DNA of 64,000 bases from Desulfovibrio piger ATCC 29098 (GTDB lineage Bacteria > Desulfobacterota > Desulfovibrionia > Desulfovibrionales > Desulfovibrionaceae), in contig NZ_DS996361.1 in assembly GCF_000156375.1 (NCBI RefSeq), positions 25,535-89,534 on the forward strand. Direction: 5' to 3'. The notes beneath the pieces were generated by a model. That model was given only the letters and a program-made list of their open reading frames with translations, was not told the DNA's origin and made no database searches. Positions within the stretch are counted from its first letter, which is position 1. Each line of letters begins with the position of its first letter. Made by a program: the position numbers and the translations under genes. Below are positions 44,429 to 54,469 of the stretch, one piece after another.

Positions 44429-45568
44429 ATGTACACCTGCGCCGTGCGCCCGGAAATAGCCGCCCTGAGCGCCTATGTTCCCGGCATGTCCATTGCCGAA
44501 ATTCAGGAGAAATACGGCCTGTCCAAGGTCGTCAAAATGGCCAGCAACGAGAATCCCCTGGGCGTCTCGCCCCTGGTGAAGGAGGCCCTGGGCCTGCACG
44601 CCGGGACAGCCTTCCGCTATCCCCAGGGCGGCAACCCCCGTCTGGTGGCGGCCCTGGCCCGTACGCACGGCGTCAGCCCCGACCAGGTGGTGGTGGGCAA
44701 CGGTTCGGACGAGATCATCGACATGCTGATTCGCATGCTCCTGGTGCCGGGCAAGCATTCCGTGGTCTGCTTCGAGCCCTGCTTCAGCATCTATCCCATT
44801 CAGGCGCAGGTCTGCGGCGTGGAAGTGCGCCGCCATCCCCTCAATGCGGATTTCAGTTTCGACCTCGACGCGCTCTTCGCCCTGGTGGACGATGACACCC
44901 GTCTGGTCTTCGTGACCACGCCGGACAATCCCTCCGGCTACTGCCCGCCGCTGGCCGACGTGCGCCGCCTGGCGCAGCGTCTTGGCGAGCGCTTCCCCCA
45001 CTGCCTGCTGGTGGTGGACGAAGCCTACATGGACTTTGCGGGCGACAGTCCCGAGGACGAGGCCCGCTTCTCCCTGCTGGCCTCGGGCGACATCCCGGAC
45101 AACGTGGCCATCATGCGCACCTTCTCCAAAAGCTACGGTCTGGCCGGGCTGCGTCTGGGCTACGGCATCCTGCCGGCCGAGCTGGCCCAGTATTACTGGC
45201 GGGCCCGCCTGCCGTTCTCGGTCAACATCCTGGCCGAAGAGGCCGGTATCGCCGTGCTGCAGGACAGCACCTTCCGGGCCGCCACGCTGGAATGCGTGCG
45301 CGCCGGTCGCCGTCGCCTGACCGAAGGCCTGCGCGCCCTGGACTGCACGGTGTGGCCCAGCGCCGCCAATTTCATCATGATGCAGCTGCCCGAGGGCTGC
45401 GGCACGGCGGCGGCCTGCTTCGAGGCCCTGCTGCAACGCGGCATCATCATCCGGCCGCTCAAGAGCTACAGCCTGCCCGAACATCTGCGCGTGAGCGTGG
45501 GCAGCGACGAAGAGAACACGGCCTTCCTGGAGGCCATGAAACAGTGGATGCAGGAGGTGCGGGGATGA
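44429..45568 (+). CDS. hisC: Histidinol-phosphate aminotransferase
   Basis: 379 residues. PLP-dependent fold type I: MASNENPLGVSP, ATP-like NGSDEIIDML, TPDNPSGYCPP, VVDEAYMDFAG, and Lys234 in RTFSKSYGLAGLRLGY for the cofactor. Transfers amino from glutamate in histidine synthesis (and perhaps for aromatic amino acids). Residues 5-22 are encoded by the right copy of the 54-bp inverted repeat. No promoter is visible after the terminator at 44380-44409. Overlaps cmk by four bases. Confidence 0.93.
   Translation: MYTCAVRPEIAALSAYVPGMSIAEIQEKYGLSKVVKMASNENPLGVSPLVKEALGLHAGTAFRYPQGGNPRLVAALARTHGVSPDQVVVGNGSDEIIDMLIRMLLVPGKHSVVCFEPCFSIYPIQAQVCGVEVRRHPLNADFSFDLDALFALVDDDTRLVFVTTPDNPSGYCPPLADVRRLAQRLGERFPHCLLVVDEAYMDFAGDSPEDEARFSLLASGDIPDNVAIMRTFSKSYGLAGLRLGYGILPAELAQYYWRARLPFSVNILAEEAGIAVLQDSTFRAATLECVRAGRRRLTEGLRALDCTVWPSAANFIMMQLPEGCGTAAACFEALLQRGIIIRPLKSYSLPEHLRVSVGSDEENTAFLEAMKQWMQEVRG
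44440..44493 (+). repeat. 54-bp perfect inverted repeat, right copy (within hisC)
   Basis: Encodes residues from about 5 to 22 of HisC. Identical in reverse complement to 43762-43815. The two copies bracket 624 bases (43816-44439) that hold usp, its terminator and the first codons of hisC. Confidence 0.93.
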
Positions 45569-46257
45569 AGACGACCCTGCCTGTGGTGACCCTGGACGGC
45601 CCCGCCGGTGTGGGCAAGACCACGCTGGCCCAGCAGCTGGCCGAGAGCCTGCATGTGGCCTATCTGGATACCGGCGCCATGTTCCGTTGCCTGGCCCTCA
45701 AGCTGGGGCCCGGTGCGGAGACCCTGCCCGAAGAGGAATTGCGCGAGAAGTGCCGCCAGTGGACCTTCAGCCTGTCCGGCAAGGGACGGGCCTCCGCGGT
45801 GTGCTGCAACGGCGTGCCCATCCGCGGCGAAGTGCGCACCGAGCAGGTGGGCATGCTGGCCGCCCGCATCGCCACGGTGCCTGTGGTGCGCGAAGTGCTG
45901 CGCGAGGCCCAGCGGGCCATGGGCGAAGCCACGCCGCTGGTGGTGGAAGGCCGCGACATGGGCACGGTGGTCTTCCCGGACGCCCGTTTCAAATTCTTTC
46001 TGGATGCCTCCCCCGAAGTGCGGGCCCTGCGCCGTCTGCGCGATCTGGCCGCCCGCGGGGTGGAAGCCGATCTGGTGACGCTGACCGAGCAGATCCGCCA
46101 GCGTGACTCCCTGGACCGCAACCGGGCCGTGGCGCCCCTGCGCCCCGCTGCCGATGCCGTCATCGTGGATACCTCGGAACTGGACATCGCCGGAGTTCTG
46201 GGCGTGCTGGTGCATCGCATCAGCGTGCACGAAGGCAGCGTGACCCTGCTGCCGTAG
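45565..46257 (+). CDS. cmk: Cytidylate kinase
   Basis: 230 residues. P-loop LDGPAGVGKTTLAQQLA, AYLDTGAMFRCLAL, GRDMGTVVFPDARFKFFLDAS and the late QRDSLDRNRAVAPL segment are typical of Cmk. Phosphorylates CMP and dCMP. Overlaps hisC (ATGA) with GGAGG before it, so the two are translationally coupled. A long terminator hairpin (46289-46320) follows. Confidence 0.94.
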   Translation: MKTTLPVVTLDGPAGVGKTTLAQQLAESLHVAYLDTGAMFRCLALKLGPGAETLPEEELREKCRQWTFSLSGKGRASAVCCNGVPIRGEVRTEQVGMLAARIATVPVVREVLREAQRAMGEATPLVVEGRDMGTVVFPDARFKFFLDASPEVRALRRLRDLAARGVEADLVTLTEQIRQRDSLDRNRAVAPLRPAADAVIVDTSELDIAGVLGVLVHRISVHEGSVTLLP

Positions 46258-46288
46258 CTGGGGACGGCAAACATCGTATGGCAAGATG

Positions 46289-46320
46289 ACGGGCCGGAAG
46301 GGATCTCCCTTCCGGCCCGT
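46289..46320 (+). terminator. Terminator of cmk
   Basis: ACGGGCCGGAAGGGA and its complement form a long nearly perfect stem. The T-run after it is short. Confidence 0.8.
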
Positions 46321-46549
46321 TCGCGTTCCTGCTGCGGCCCACGGGAGCAGGGCACAGGAGGAGGAACCGATGACTTCTTGCGGCAGGCGGTTCCCTGCCC
46401 GGGAGATGAAAAGAGTGCCGCACGGCAGGGGCGGGGGCTCTCAGGCTTTCCCCAGCGTCGTGGAGGGGGGGAGCACGTGCCGCAGGAAAGCCATCTCTGT
46501 AACGGCGTGGCGGTCCGCGAAAAGCGCGTGCCGGGAAAGCCATGGAAAA

Positions 46550-46592
46550 GGAAAGGGGCCCCCTCTGCCGATGCGAGAGAGGGCCCTTTCCC
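46550..46592 (-). terminator. Terminator of the pst operon
   Basis: GGAAAGGG and CCCTTTCC with inner C/T-rich pairs make a long imperfect stem. On the minus strand it is followed by TTTCCTTTTCC. Confidence 0.7.
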
Positions 46593-46621
46593 AAAAGACC
46601 GGTCTGTGGTGCGGAGACCTT

Positions 46622-47497
46622 CTAGGCGTGGTGACGGCGCTGCAGGTGGTCGCGCAGGATGATGGCCAGCAGGTTCATGCCCAGCACCAGCAGGATGAGG
46701 ACCAGGCCCGTGCCGTACTGGAGCGGGCGGGTCTTCTCGATGTCCGTGCCGGCAGTGGCCAGCACGTACATGTGGTAGGGCAGGGCCATGACCGAGCTGA
46801 AGATGGAGTCCGGGTTCTTGGGCGTATAGAAGACCGCGGCGGTGAACATGATGGCGGCCGTTTCACCGGCGGCGCGGGCCACGCCCAGGATGGCGCCGGT
46901 GAGCATGCCCGGCATGGCGCAGGGCAGTACCACGCGGGTGATGGTCTGGGCCTTGCCGGCACCCAGGGCCAGGGAGGCCTGGCGGTAGGTGTCGGGCACG
47001 GAGCGCAGGCTCTCCTCGGCGGTGCTGATGATCACGGGCAGGGTCAGCACGGCCAGGGTCAGGATGCCGGACAGGATGCTGACGCCCATGCCGCAGAAGG
47101 TCACGAAGAACGAAAGCCCGAACAGGCCGAAGACCACCGAGGGCACCCCGGCCAGGTTGTTGACCCCCAGGCGCACCATGCGGGCGAAGGGCGTGTTGCC
47201 CGCGTATTCATGCAGGTAGACGGCCGTGGCCACTCCCAGGGGGAAGGCCAGCAGCAGGGAACCTAGGGCCAGGATGGCCGTGCCCACGATGCAGGGCAGG
47301 ATGCCGCCGGCGGTCATCATCTCGCGGGGCGGGGTGGAGAGGAATTCCCAGCTGAGGGCGGGCAGGCCCTGCACCAGCAGGAAGAGGCAGATGGCCACCA
47401 GCAGGATGACGTTGAAGGCGGCCACCAGCCGCAGGGTGCCGAGCATGGCGCCCTGGACGAAAAGACGGCGGCGCGGGTCGGGTGTGGCAAGAGGCAT
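46622..47497 (-). CDS. pstA: Phosphate ABC transporter permease PstA
   Basis: 291 residues, six membrane segments. The permease EAA-type loop is TYRQASLALGAGKAQTITRVVLPCAMPGM (near 175-200), and FYTPKNPDSIFSSVMALPYHMYVLAT is typical of PstA. Works with PstC, PstB and PstS to import phosphate. Last gene of pstSCA, 11 bases after pstC. Confidence 0.93.
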   Translation of the reverse strand: MPLATPDPRRRLFVQGAMLGTLRLVAAFNVILLVAICLFLLVQGLPALSWEFLSTPPREMMTAGGILPCIVGTAILALGSLLLAFPLGVATAVYLHEYAGNTPFARMVRLGVNNLAGVPSVVFGLFGLSFFVTFCGMGVSILSGILTLAVLTLPVIISTAEESLRSVPDTYRQASLALGAGKAQTITRVVLPCAMPGMLTGAILGVARAAGETAAIMFTAAVFYTPKNPDSIFSSVMALPYHMYVLATAGTDIEKTRPLQYGTGLVLILLVLGMNLLAIILRDHLQRRHHA

Positions 47498-47508
47498 GGA
47501 AGGGCTCC

Positions 47509-48396
47509 TTAAAGGCTGGCCGAGCCCACCTGGCGGTGTTTTTCGGCGATGCGGGAAGCGATCATGTTGAATGCCAGCGTCATCAGGAACAGGACGATGC
47601 CTGTGGCGAACAGGGCGTAGTAATGGTCGCTGCGGAAGGGGGCTTCAGCCATTTCAGCGGCGATGGAGGCGGGCATGGGCCGCACGGGATCCAGCAGGGA
47701 CTGGGGCAGCATGGCCGCGCCGCCGGCCGCCATGAGCACCACCATGGTCTCGCCCATGGCGCGGGACATGCCCAGCATGATGGCCGTGCCGATGCCGGAA
47801 AGGGCCGCGGGCACCACCACGCGCACGATGGTCTCCCAGCGGGTGGCGCCCAGCGCCAGAGAGGCCTCGCGCAGGGAGCGGGGCACGGCGCGCAGGGCGT
47901 CCTCGGAGACGGAGCAGATGGTGGGCAGGCTCATGATGGCCAGCACCAGCGAGGCATTGAGCAGGTTGAGGCCCGTGGCGGCGCCCAGCACGTCCTGGAG
48001 GATGGGGGCCAGCACCACCATGCCCAGAAAGCCCAGCACCACCGAAGGCAGGGCCGCCAGCAGTTCCACGAAGGGCTTGATGATGCGGCGGGCGAAGGGC
48101 GGCGCGATCTCGGCCAGATACACGGCCGTCATGACGCCCAGGGGCACGGCCAGCAGCGAGGAGAGCACGGTGACGGCCACGGAACCCACCAGCAGCGGGA
48201 AGATGCCGAACAGGCCGGGATCTTCCGTGGGGTACCAGAGGTCGCCCAGCAAAAAGTCCAGCGGGCTCACATGCCGGAACAGGGGCAGGCCTTCGGTGAA
48301 CAGGAAGATGACGATACCTGCCAGCGCCAGCAGGGACGAGGCCGCGATGGCGGTGAGGCAGATGCGGATGGCCCGCTCGTGGGAAGAGCTGAACAT
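47509..48396 (-). CDS. pstC: Phosphate ABC transporter permease PstC
   Basis: 295 residues with six membrane segments. FLLGDLWYPTEDPGLFGIFPLLVGS near 50 is the conserved PstC loop, and RSLREASLALGATRWETIVRVVVPAALSGI is the EAA loop. Partner of PstA. A 187-base gap with a stem-loop separates it from pstS. Confidence 0.93.
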   Translation of the reverse strand: MFSSSHERAIRICLTAIAASSLLALAGIVIFLFTEGLPLFRHVSPLDFLLGDLWYPTEDPGLFGIFPLLVGSVAVTVLSSLLAVPLGVMTAVYLAEIAPPFARRIIKPFVELLAALPSVVLGFLGMVVLAPILQDVLGAATGLNLLNASLVLAIMSLPTICSVSEDALRAVPRSLREASLALGATRWETIVRVVVPAALSGIGTAIMLGMSRAMGETMVVLMAAGGAAMLPQSLLDPVRPMPASIAAEMAEAPFRSDHYYALFATGIVLFLMTLAFNMIASRIAEKHRQVGSASL

Positions 48397-48530
48397 GGTT
48401 TTCTCCGAAGGTTTCCTTGCGGGACGCGCCCGCTGGAGGAAGCGGGAAAAAAGCGGAAAAACGGGGGAAAGGGGGACGCACGCCGGTATGATCCCTCAGA
48501 CCGGCACGGGCCCTTTCCCCTTGCGGGGGA

Positions 48531-48573
48531 CCGGGCAGAGGCCCCCGACAGGAGAAGGGGAGCGTCTGCCCGG
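48531..48573 (-). promoter_or_regulatory. Stem-loop between pstS and pstC
   Basis: CCGGGCAGA pairs with TCTGCCCGG (48531-48539/48565-48573) around a purine-rich loop, 10 bases after the pstS stop. No T-run. It may stabilise the pstS part of the mRNA, as a binding protein is needed in excess. Confidence 0.55.
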
Positions 48574-48583
48574 CGCTGCGGGC

Positions 48584-49399
48584 TTAATGCTGCAGGGGAA
48601 CGTAACCCACGGCCAGGACGTCCTTCTGGCCCTTGTCGGCGGCCAGCAGGTAGTCCACCAGCTTCTTCACGCCGCCCTTGGGATCGCCGTTGGTGAAGAT
48701 GTAGAGTTCGCGGGCGATGGGCCATTCGCCGTCCAGAGCGGTCTTGGCGCTGGCGGCCACCTTGCCCACGGTCAGGCCCTTGACGCTCTTGTCAAGATAA
48801 CCCAGGCCGATGTAGCCGATGGCGTTCTTGTTCTTGGCCACGGCCTGCACCACGGTGCCGTTGGAGGCCTGCATCAGGGCGGCGGGGGTCACGCGTTCCT
48901 TCTTCATGACCAGTTCCTGCCAGGATTCAAAGGTACCGGAAGAGGTATCGCGGGAGATGACCACGATGGGGGCATCCTGACCGCCCAGTTCCTTCCAGTT
49001 GCGCACCTTGCCGGCGTAGATGGAGGAAAGCTGCTCCAGGGTCAGGTCCTTCACGGGGTTCTCGGGGTTGACCACAGGCACGATGGCGTCCACGGCCACG
49101 GCGATGCGCACGGGCTTCACGCCCTTCTTTTCAGCGGCGGCGCGTTCCTTGTCCTTGATGTCGCGGGAGCTCATGGCCACGTCGCACTGCTTTTCGCCCA
49201 GGGCCTTGATGCCGTTGCCGGAACCGCCGCCGGAGATCACCAGCTTGATGTCGGGGTTGGCGGCCATGAAGGATTCGGCGGCCTTCTGCATGACGGGCAG
49301 CACGGTGGTAGAACCGTTGACGACGATATCCTGGGCGTGGGCGGCCACGCTCAGACCCAGGGCGGCACAGGTAAGGACCAGAGTTTTGGCGAGATTCAT
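48584..49399 (-). CDS. pstS: Phosphate-binding periplasmic protein PstS
   Basis: 271 residues. Signal peptide to about 22 (VAAHA), then INGSTTVLPVMQKAAESF-like start (VNGSTTVLPVMQ), SGGGSGNGIKAL, AMSSRDIK and VVISRDTSSGTFESW, which are the phosphate-binding loops. High-affinity phosphate uptake. PHO-box motif at 49475, 75 bases upstream. Confidence 0.95.
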   Translation of the reverse strand: MNLAKTLVLTCAALGLSVAAHAQDIVVNGSTTVLPVMQKAAESFMAANPDIKLVISGGGSGNGIKALGEKQCDVAMSSRDIKDKERAAAEKKGVKPVRIAVAVDAIVPVVNPENPVKDLTLEQLSSIYAGKVRNWKELGGQDAPIVVISRDTSSGTFESWQELVMKKERVTPAALMQASNGTVVQAVAKNKNAIGYIGLGYLDKSVKGLTVGKVAASAKTALDGEWPIARELYIFTNGDPKGGVKKLVDYLLAADKGQKDVLAVGYVPLQH

Positions 49400-49474
49400 G
49401 ATAGTGCTCCTTCAAAAGGAAAAAAGTCTTTGCTTCGGCTCAATCCCGAAGCACCTCCCTTTTCTTCAGGTTTT

Positions 49475-49490
49475 GTTACGAAAATGTGAC
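49475..49490 (-). promoter_or_regulatory. PHO box of pstS
   Basis: On the gene strand GTCACATTTTCGTAAC, i.e. GTCAC-N6-GTAAC, an 11-base direct repeat. The same pattern is found before phoB and the PiT gene. Confidence 0.75.
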
Positions 49491-49541
49491 GCCTCGGCGA
49501 AGATGCGGAGACACTTTGAAAAACGCGGTTTTTACGGCCCT

Positions 49542-49557
49542 GTCACACAATTGTAAC
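49542..49557 (+). promoter_or_regulatory. PHO box of phoB
   Basis: GTCACACAATTGTAAC (with CT before it, giving CTGTCAC-ACAA-TTGTAAC), close to the PhoB consensus of two TGTCA-like half sites 11 bases apart. It is 62 bases before phoB. Confidence 0.75.
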
Positions 49558-49619
49558 CTTTCAGGCGCATTGCTGGCGCATGGGAAAGGCACTACTTCTC
49601 CAAGGCAAAGGAAAGCTCC

Positions 49620-50294
49620 ATGCAACGCATACTTGTTATTGAAGACGAAAACGATATCCGCCAGCTGCTGCGCTTCAACCTTGAGCGCGAAGGCTTTGCG
49701 GTACTGGAAGCGGCCGACGGGCTGGGGGGCCTGCACATGGCGACCTCCGAGCTGCCCGACCTGGTGGTGCTGGACCTCATGCTGCCCGGCATGGACGGCT
49801 GCGATGTCTGCCGCAGGCTCAAGGCCCAGCCGGTCACGGCGGCCATCCCCGTGCTCATGCTCACGGCCCGCGGCGAGGAAGTGGACCGCATCGTGGGCCT
49901 GACCCTGGGGGCCGATGATTATGTGGTCAAACCCTTCAGCGTCCGGGAGCTGGTGCTGCGCATCCGGGCCATCCTGCGCCGCGGCAGCCGCCCCGGCATG
50001 GGCACGGCCCTGTGCCGCGGGGCCCTGTTGCTGGATGTGGAGGCCCACCGTGTGACCCTGGACGGGCAGGAAGTGGCCCTGACGGCCACGGAGTTCCGTC
50101 TGCTGGAAGACCTCATGCGGCATGCGGGCGCCGTGCGTACCCGTGAACAGCTGCTCAACGCGGTCTGGGGATATTCGTTCGAAGGCTACGCCCGTACGGT
50201 GGACACGCATGTCCGGCGTCTGCGGGCCAAACTGGGTGAAGAAGCCGCCGCGCTCGAGACCGTGCGCGGCGTCGGTTACCGTTTGAGAGGCTGA
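49620..50294 (+). CDS. phoB: Phosphate regulon response regulator PhoB
   Basis: 224 residues: receiver with Asp52 (LVVLDLMLPGMDG) and Lys in DDYVVKPFS; OmpR/PhoB winged helix (about 130-224) with TATEFRLLEDLMRHAGAVRTREQLLNAVWGY and VDTHVRRLRAKLG. Followed by phoR with one base between. Its own PHO box suggests autoregulation. Confidence 0.93.
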   Translation: MQRILVIEDENDIRQLLRFNLEREGFAVLEAADGLGGLHMATSELPDLVVLDLMLPGMDGCDVCRRLKAQPVTAAIPVLMLTARGEEVDRIVGLTLGADDYVVKPFSVRELVLRIRAILRRGSRPGMGTALCRGALLLDVEAHRVTLDGQEVALTATEFRLLEDLMRHAGAVRTREQLLNAVWGYSFEGYARTVDTHVRRLRAKLGEEAAALETVRGVGYRLRG

Positions 50295-50295
50295 G

Positions 50296-52098
50296 ATGAC
50301 GGGGATGTTCCGTTCTTTTAGGGCCCGGATCTTCTGGGCCATCCTGCTGGTGGCCGCGGTGGCCGCGGGGCTTTCCCTGTGGCTGACGCGCGAATGGCTG
50401 GAAGAGCGCCAGCTCGACGAAGCACGCACCGGTCTGCTGCGCGAGGCGCGCGTGGCGGGCGAACTGATGCTGCGCGGCGAAAACGATCTGGAGGTCCTGG
50501 CCCGCGTGCTCGACCTGCCCGACCTGCGCCTTTCCCTGCTGGATGCCGACGGCAACGTGCTGGCGGAGACCGGCGGCGTTTCGCCCGAGGGCATGGACAA
50601 CCACGGCGACCGTCCCGAAGTGGTGCAGGCCCGCAGCGAGGGGCAGGGCTATTCCCTGCGCGCCAGCGGCACCTTACATAAGAATTTTGCCTACGCGGCC
50701 CGCAACCTGCCTGACGGGCGCATCCTGCGTCTGGCCCTGCCGCTGGACAGCGTCAACCTGCTCATCCAGAAGCGCCTGCACGTCTTCGCGCCCATGATCC
50801 TGCTGGCCGTGGTGCTGGCCGTGGTGCTGGCCGCCTTCATCTCCGGCGCCATGCGGCGTTCCCTAGGCCAGATGGTGGACGTGGTCTCGGCCATCTCACG
50901 CGGCCGTCTGCAACGGCGTCTGCGCCGTCTGCCGGGCACGGAATTCGCCCCCTTGGCCGAAGCCGTGAACCGCATGGCCGACAGCATCGGCGAGCAGGTG
51001 CGTATCGCCTCGGACAAGACCGCCCAGCTGGAGAGCGTGCTCAACACCATGAGCGACGGCGTGCTGGTGCTGGGCCCGCAGGGCCGCATCCGCCGCTGCA
51101 ACGGCGCCTTTGCCCGCCTCTTCCCCCAGGTGACCGACATGGCGGGCAGCCCGGTCATCGAGGTGATCCCCTCGCCCGAATTGCAGGACGCCGTGGATGC
51201 CATGCTGCGTTCCGCCCAGGTGGCCCGCTCGTCCTCCGGCAACGGGGACGAGGATCTGGACGTGCCCCGTTCGCTGCGCCAGGTGCAGCTGCATCTGGGC
51301 GGCCGGGTCTTCTCGGTGCTCATCTCCCTGCCTGTGCTGGCCGATGCCCGTCTGGGCGCGGTGCTGGTCTTCCGCGACATCAGCGACCTGATGCAGCTGG
51401 AACGCATCCGCAGCGATTTCGTGGCCAATGTTTCCCATGAGCTGCGCACGCCGCTGACCGCCATCCAGGGCTATGCCGAGACTCTGCTCAGCATGGATTC
51501 CTCGGAGCAGGCGCAGCACTTTGCGGCCATCATCTACCGCCACAGCTGTTCCCTGGCCCGCATGCTGGAGGATCTGCTGGTGCTGGCCCGTCTGGAAGGG
51601 CAGGGAGGCGCCCTGGAGCTCTGCCCCACGGAATGCGCCGCCACCCTCGATGAGGCGGGCAGCCTGTGCCAGACCCGCCTGCAGGAGCGCAAGCTGCGTC
51701 TGGAAGGCCATCTGGAAAAACTGCCCCCCGTGCTGGCCGACGACCGTCTGCTGACGCTGGTGTTCCGCAACCTGCTGGAGAACGCCTGCCGCTATGCCGA
51801 AGAAGAGACGGCCATCCGCGTCACGGGCCGGGTGGAAGGCGACGACGTGGTCATCCGCGTGGTGGACGACGGCGTGCTCATCCCGGCGGACGACCTGCCG
51901 CGCATCTTCGAGCGCTTCTATCAGGTGGAGCGCCATCGCGGGCAGAATTCCACGGGTCTGGGCCTGGCCATTTGCAAACATGTGATCGAACGGCACGGCG
52001 GCCGCATCTGGGCGGAAAGCCCGGCCGAGGACGGCAGCACGGCCATCATCTTTACCTTGAGGCGCGCGGACGCCCCCCGGACGCCCGTGCAGGAGTAG
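50296..52098 (+). CDS. phoR: Phosphate regulon sensor kinase PhoR
   Basis: 600 residues: TM1 (about 10-30), extracytoplasmic domain (about 35-155), TM2 (about 160-185), HAMP, PAS (about 250-370), HisKA with His381 ([23 protein letters not shown]) and an ATPase domain with [40 protein letters not shown]. The large extracytoplasmic domain exceeds that of E. coli PhoR. Signals low phosphate to PhoB, probably through PstSCAB-PhoU. Confidence 0.93.
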   Translation: MTGMFRSFRARIFWAILLVAAVAAGLSLWLTREWLEERQLDEARTGLLREARVAGELMLRGENDLEVLARVLDLPDLRLSLLDADGNVLAETGGVSPEGMDNHGDRPEVVQARSEGQGYSLRASGTLHKNFAYAARNLPDGRILRLALPLDSVNLLIQKRLHVFAPMILLAVVLAVVLAAFISGAMRRSLGQMVDVVSAISRGRLQRRLRRLPGTEFAPLAEAVNRMADSIGEQVRIASDKTAQLESVLNTMSDGVLVLGPQGRIRRCNGAFARLFPQVTDMAGSPVIEVIPSPELQDAVDAMLRSAQVARSSSGNGDEDLDVPRSLRQVQLHLGGRVFSVLISLPVLADARLGAVLVFRDISDLMQLERIRSDFVANVSHELRTPLTAIQGYAETLLSMDSSEQAQHFAAIIYRHSCSLARMLEDLLVLARLEGQGGALELCPTECAATLDEAGSLCQTRLQERKLRLEGHLEKLPPVLADDRLLTLVFRNLLENACRYAEEETAIRVTGRVEGDDVVIRVVDDGVLIPADDLPRIFERFYQVERHRGQNSTGLGLAICKHVIERHGGRIWAESPAEDGSTAIIFTLRRADAPRTPVQE

Positions 52099-52100
52099 TT

Positions 52101-52855
<755 letters not shown>

Positions 52856-52856
<1 letters not shown>

Positions 52857-53539
52857 TGGTTCTTCAGGATTACACGCCCCAGCACATGCTGGCCACGCTG
52901 CGCACGCGCCTGCTGGTCATGTATGCGCAAGTGGACATCGCTTTGGAAGAGGCTGCGCGCTCCTATGAAAAGGGCGAGGCCGTGCGCGCCATCGCCGTCT
53001 GTGACGGTGATACGGCCATCGACGCCCTGGAAAACGAGATCGACGAGCTGTGCCTGCGCCTCATGGCCCGCATCAAGCCCGTGGCCGGCGATCTGCGCTT
53101 CGTGGTGGCCGCCCTGCGCATGGTGGTGGATCTGGAGCGTATCGGTGACGAGGCCGTGACCGTGGCCGAGCAGACCGTGCTCATGGAAGACGTGCCCGGG
53201 CGCCGCATCCTGGCGGACGAGGTCTGCGGCATGATGCAGCGTGCCCGCGAGGCCTTCATGCGCGCCATGGACTGCTTCCGCGAAGGCAACGGGCAGGAAG
53301 CCCTGGCCCTGCGCAATTGCGAGGACGAGGCCCTGCAGAACGAGATGCGCATCGTACAGCGCCTGCTGGAGCTGCTGCGCCAGGAAGAAGGCAAGCGCCC
53401 CGATCCCCAGCTGGTCATGCATACCCTGCTGGTGGTGCGTGCCCTGACGCGCATCTGGCGGCGTTCCGTCAATCTGGCCGAGCAGGTCTACTTCATGCAG
53501 CACGGTCAGAGCCTCAAGCACAGCGGCGACAAGAAGTAA
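52856..53539 (+). CDS. phoU: Phosphate signalling complex protein PhoU
   Basis: 227 residues, all-helical. Two PhoU three-helix bundles with the metal-binding E/DxxxD motifs: DTAIDALENEIDELCLRLMA and DLERIGDEAVTVAEQ in the first half, NCEDEALQNEMRIVQRL and RALTRIWRRSVNLAEQVYF in the second. Modulates PhoR. Translationally coupled to pstB. Confidence 0.94.
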
Positions 53540-53567
53540 TCTATCAGCGTTCCTTTGTTTTTCCGGT

Positions 53568-53601
53568 AAAAGCGGGTGCAGGCCACTGCCCCGCTTTTTT
53601 T
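53568..53601 (+). terminator. Terminator of the phoBR-pstB-phoU operon
   Basis: AAAAGCGGG and CCCGCTTTT form a 9-bp stem around a 13-base loop (53568-53598), ending in a run of seven T. Confidence 0.85.
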
Positions 53602-53631
53602 GTTGGGGAAAGGCCGTGGAGTAGGGGGATG

Positions 53632-53681
53632 ACGAGAGGGGAAGGGGCGTTTTTTGTAAAAACTGCCCCTTCCCCTCTCGT
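53632..53681. repeat. Long perfect hairpin
   Basis: A perfect 17-bp stem (53632-53648/53665-53681) made of A/G-rich and C/T-rich arms, with a T/A-rich interior that can pair further (GTTTTT/AAAAAC). Resembles the hairpin at 16388. Confidence 0.75.
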
Positions 53682-54290
53682 GCTCTCCCCATCCCCGAAA
53701 AAACTTTCCTCAGGTCGGGCCGCCGGTCCCCGTCGCTGGCTGGCGGCTGGGAGGAAAGGACATGTCTGGTCATGGGGCCGGGAAAAGGAGGGAGGGAAAA
53801 AGCTGGGGAGAGAAGATGCCGGAGTTTTTTCTTTTTCTCGCTCGCGCTTGCTCCCGGGCCGCTGGAATACCTCTGGAAGTATGGGACGGGGCCTTCCTGC
53901 GATGAAGGGACCGTCGGGAGAGCTCTTTGATAAGTGGCTGCAGGTACGCCGCAGGGCGGGACGCTCTTCGGCAGAGGTCCGTCTTGTGCGGATGTCGGGA
54001 AGTGAAGGCGTGTTTGGGGATACCGGGCAGCGATGCCGGAGGGACTCGTAGGGCTGCCCGGCGGTTGCTGCCTCATAGCAGGCCCGGAGCGGCAGGGAGA
54101 GGCTGGCCGGTCTGAAACGCGGGCCGGGATACTCCGGCTGGGGGCTGCCTTGGTAGGGAAGGCTGATGCCGGGCCGGGGGGCGGCATGGCGTGCACCGGT
54201 CTCTGTCAGGCATGTCCGGTGGTTGGGATGGGCCCGTGTGGAGCTCTCCCCGTACAGCTCGTTTCGGGCAGGCGGTGGCCCGCAGGACGC

Positions 54291-54315
54291 AAAAAAGCCC
54301 TCCATGCGGAGGCTT
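54291..54315 (-). terminator. Minus-strand rho-independent terminator of unknown transcript
   Basis: AAGCCTCC/GGAGGGCTT stem with six T after it on the minus strand. It lies 120 bases past the PiT terminator, so it may be a second stop or end a small RNA. Confidence 0.5.
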
Positions 54316-54436
54316 CGTCATTCCCGATGGGCGGACAGGCTTCCGGGACTGTCCTCGGGAGGGCGTACGGCCATGTCTGCCATTGGGCGGGCATGCCGTA
54401 CCATCTGAAAAAATGGCCGGAAAGGGAGGCGCTTGG

Positions 54437-54469
54437 GAAAGGGGCTCCTCATGTGAGAGGAGCCCCTTC
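54437..54469 (-). terminator. Terminator of the PiT transporter gene
   Basis: AAGGGGCTCCTC and its complement form a perfect 12-bp stem (54439-54450/54457-54468) with a TTT tail, 30 bases past the stop. Confidence 0.8.

Larger units (their letters stand above)
46258..46621. other. Intergenic stretch between convergent cmk and pstA
   Basis: Holds two converging terminators: a 14-15-bp stem at 46289-46320 (cmk) and the stem at 46550-46592 (pstA, minus). The 230 bases between them show no coding frame or motif. Confidence 0.6.

Noticed and set aside
43762-44493. The 54-bp inverted repeat considered as ends of an insertion sequence
   Set aside because: There is no transposase between the copies, the enclosed gene is usp, and the right copy is ordinary hisC coding sequence.
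53317-54305. Several open frames on both strands in the phoU-PiT gap
   Set aside because: They overlap phoU or terminators, lack an RBS and have no motif or codon bias like real genes here.
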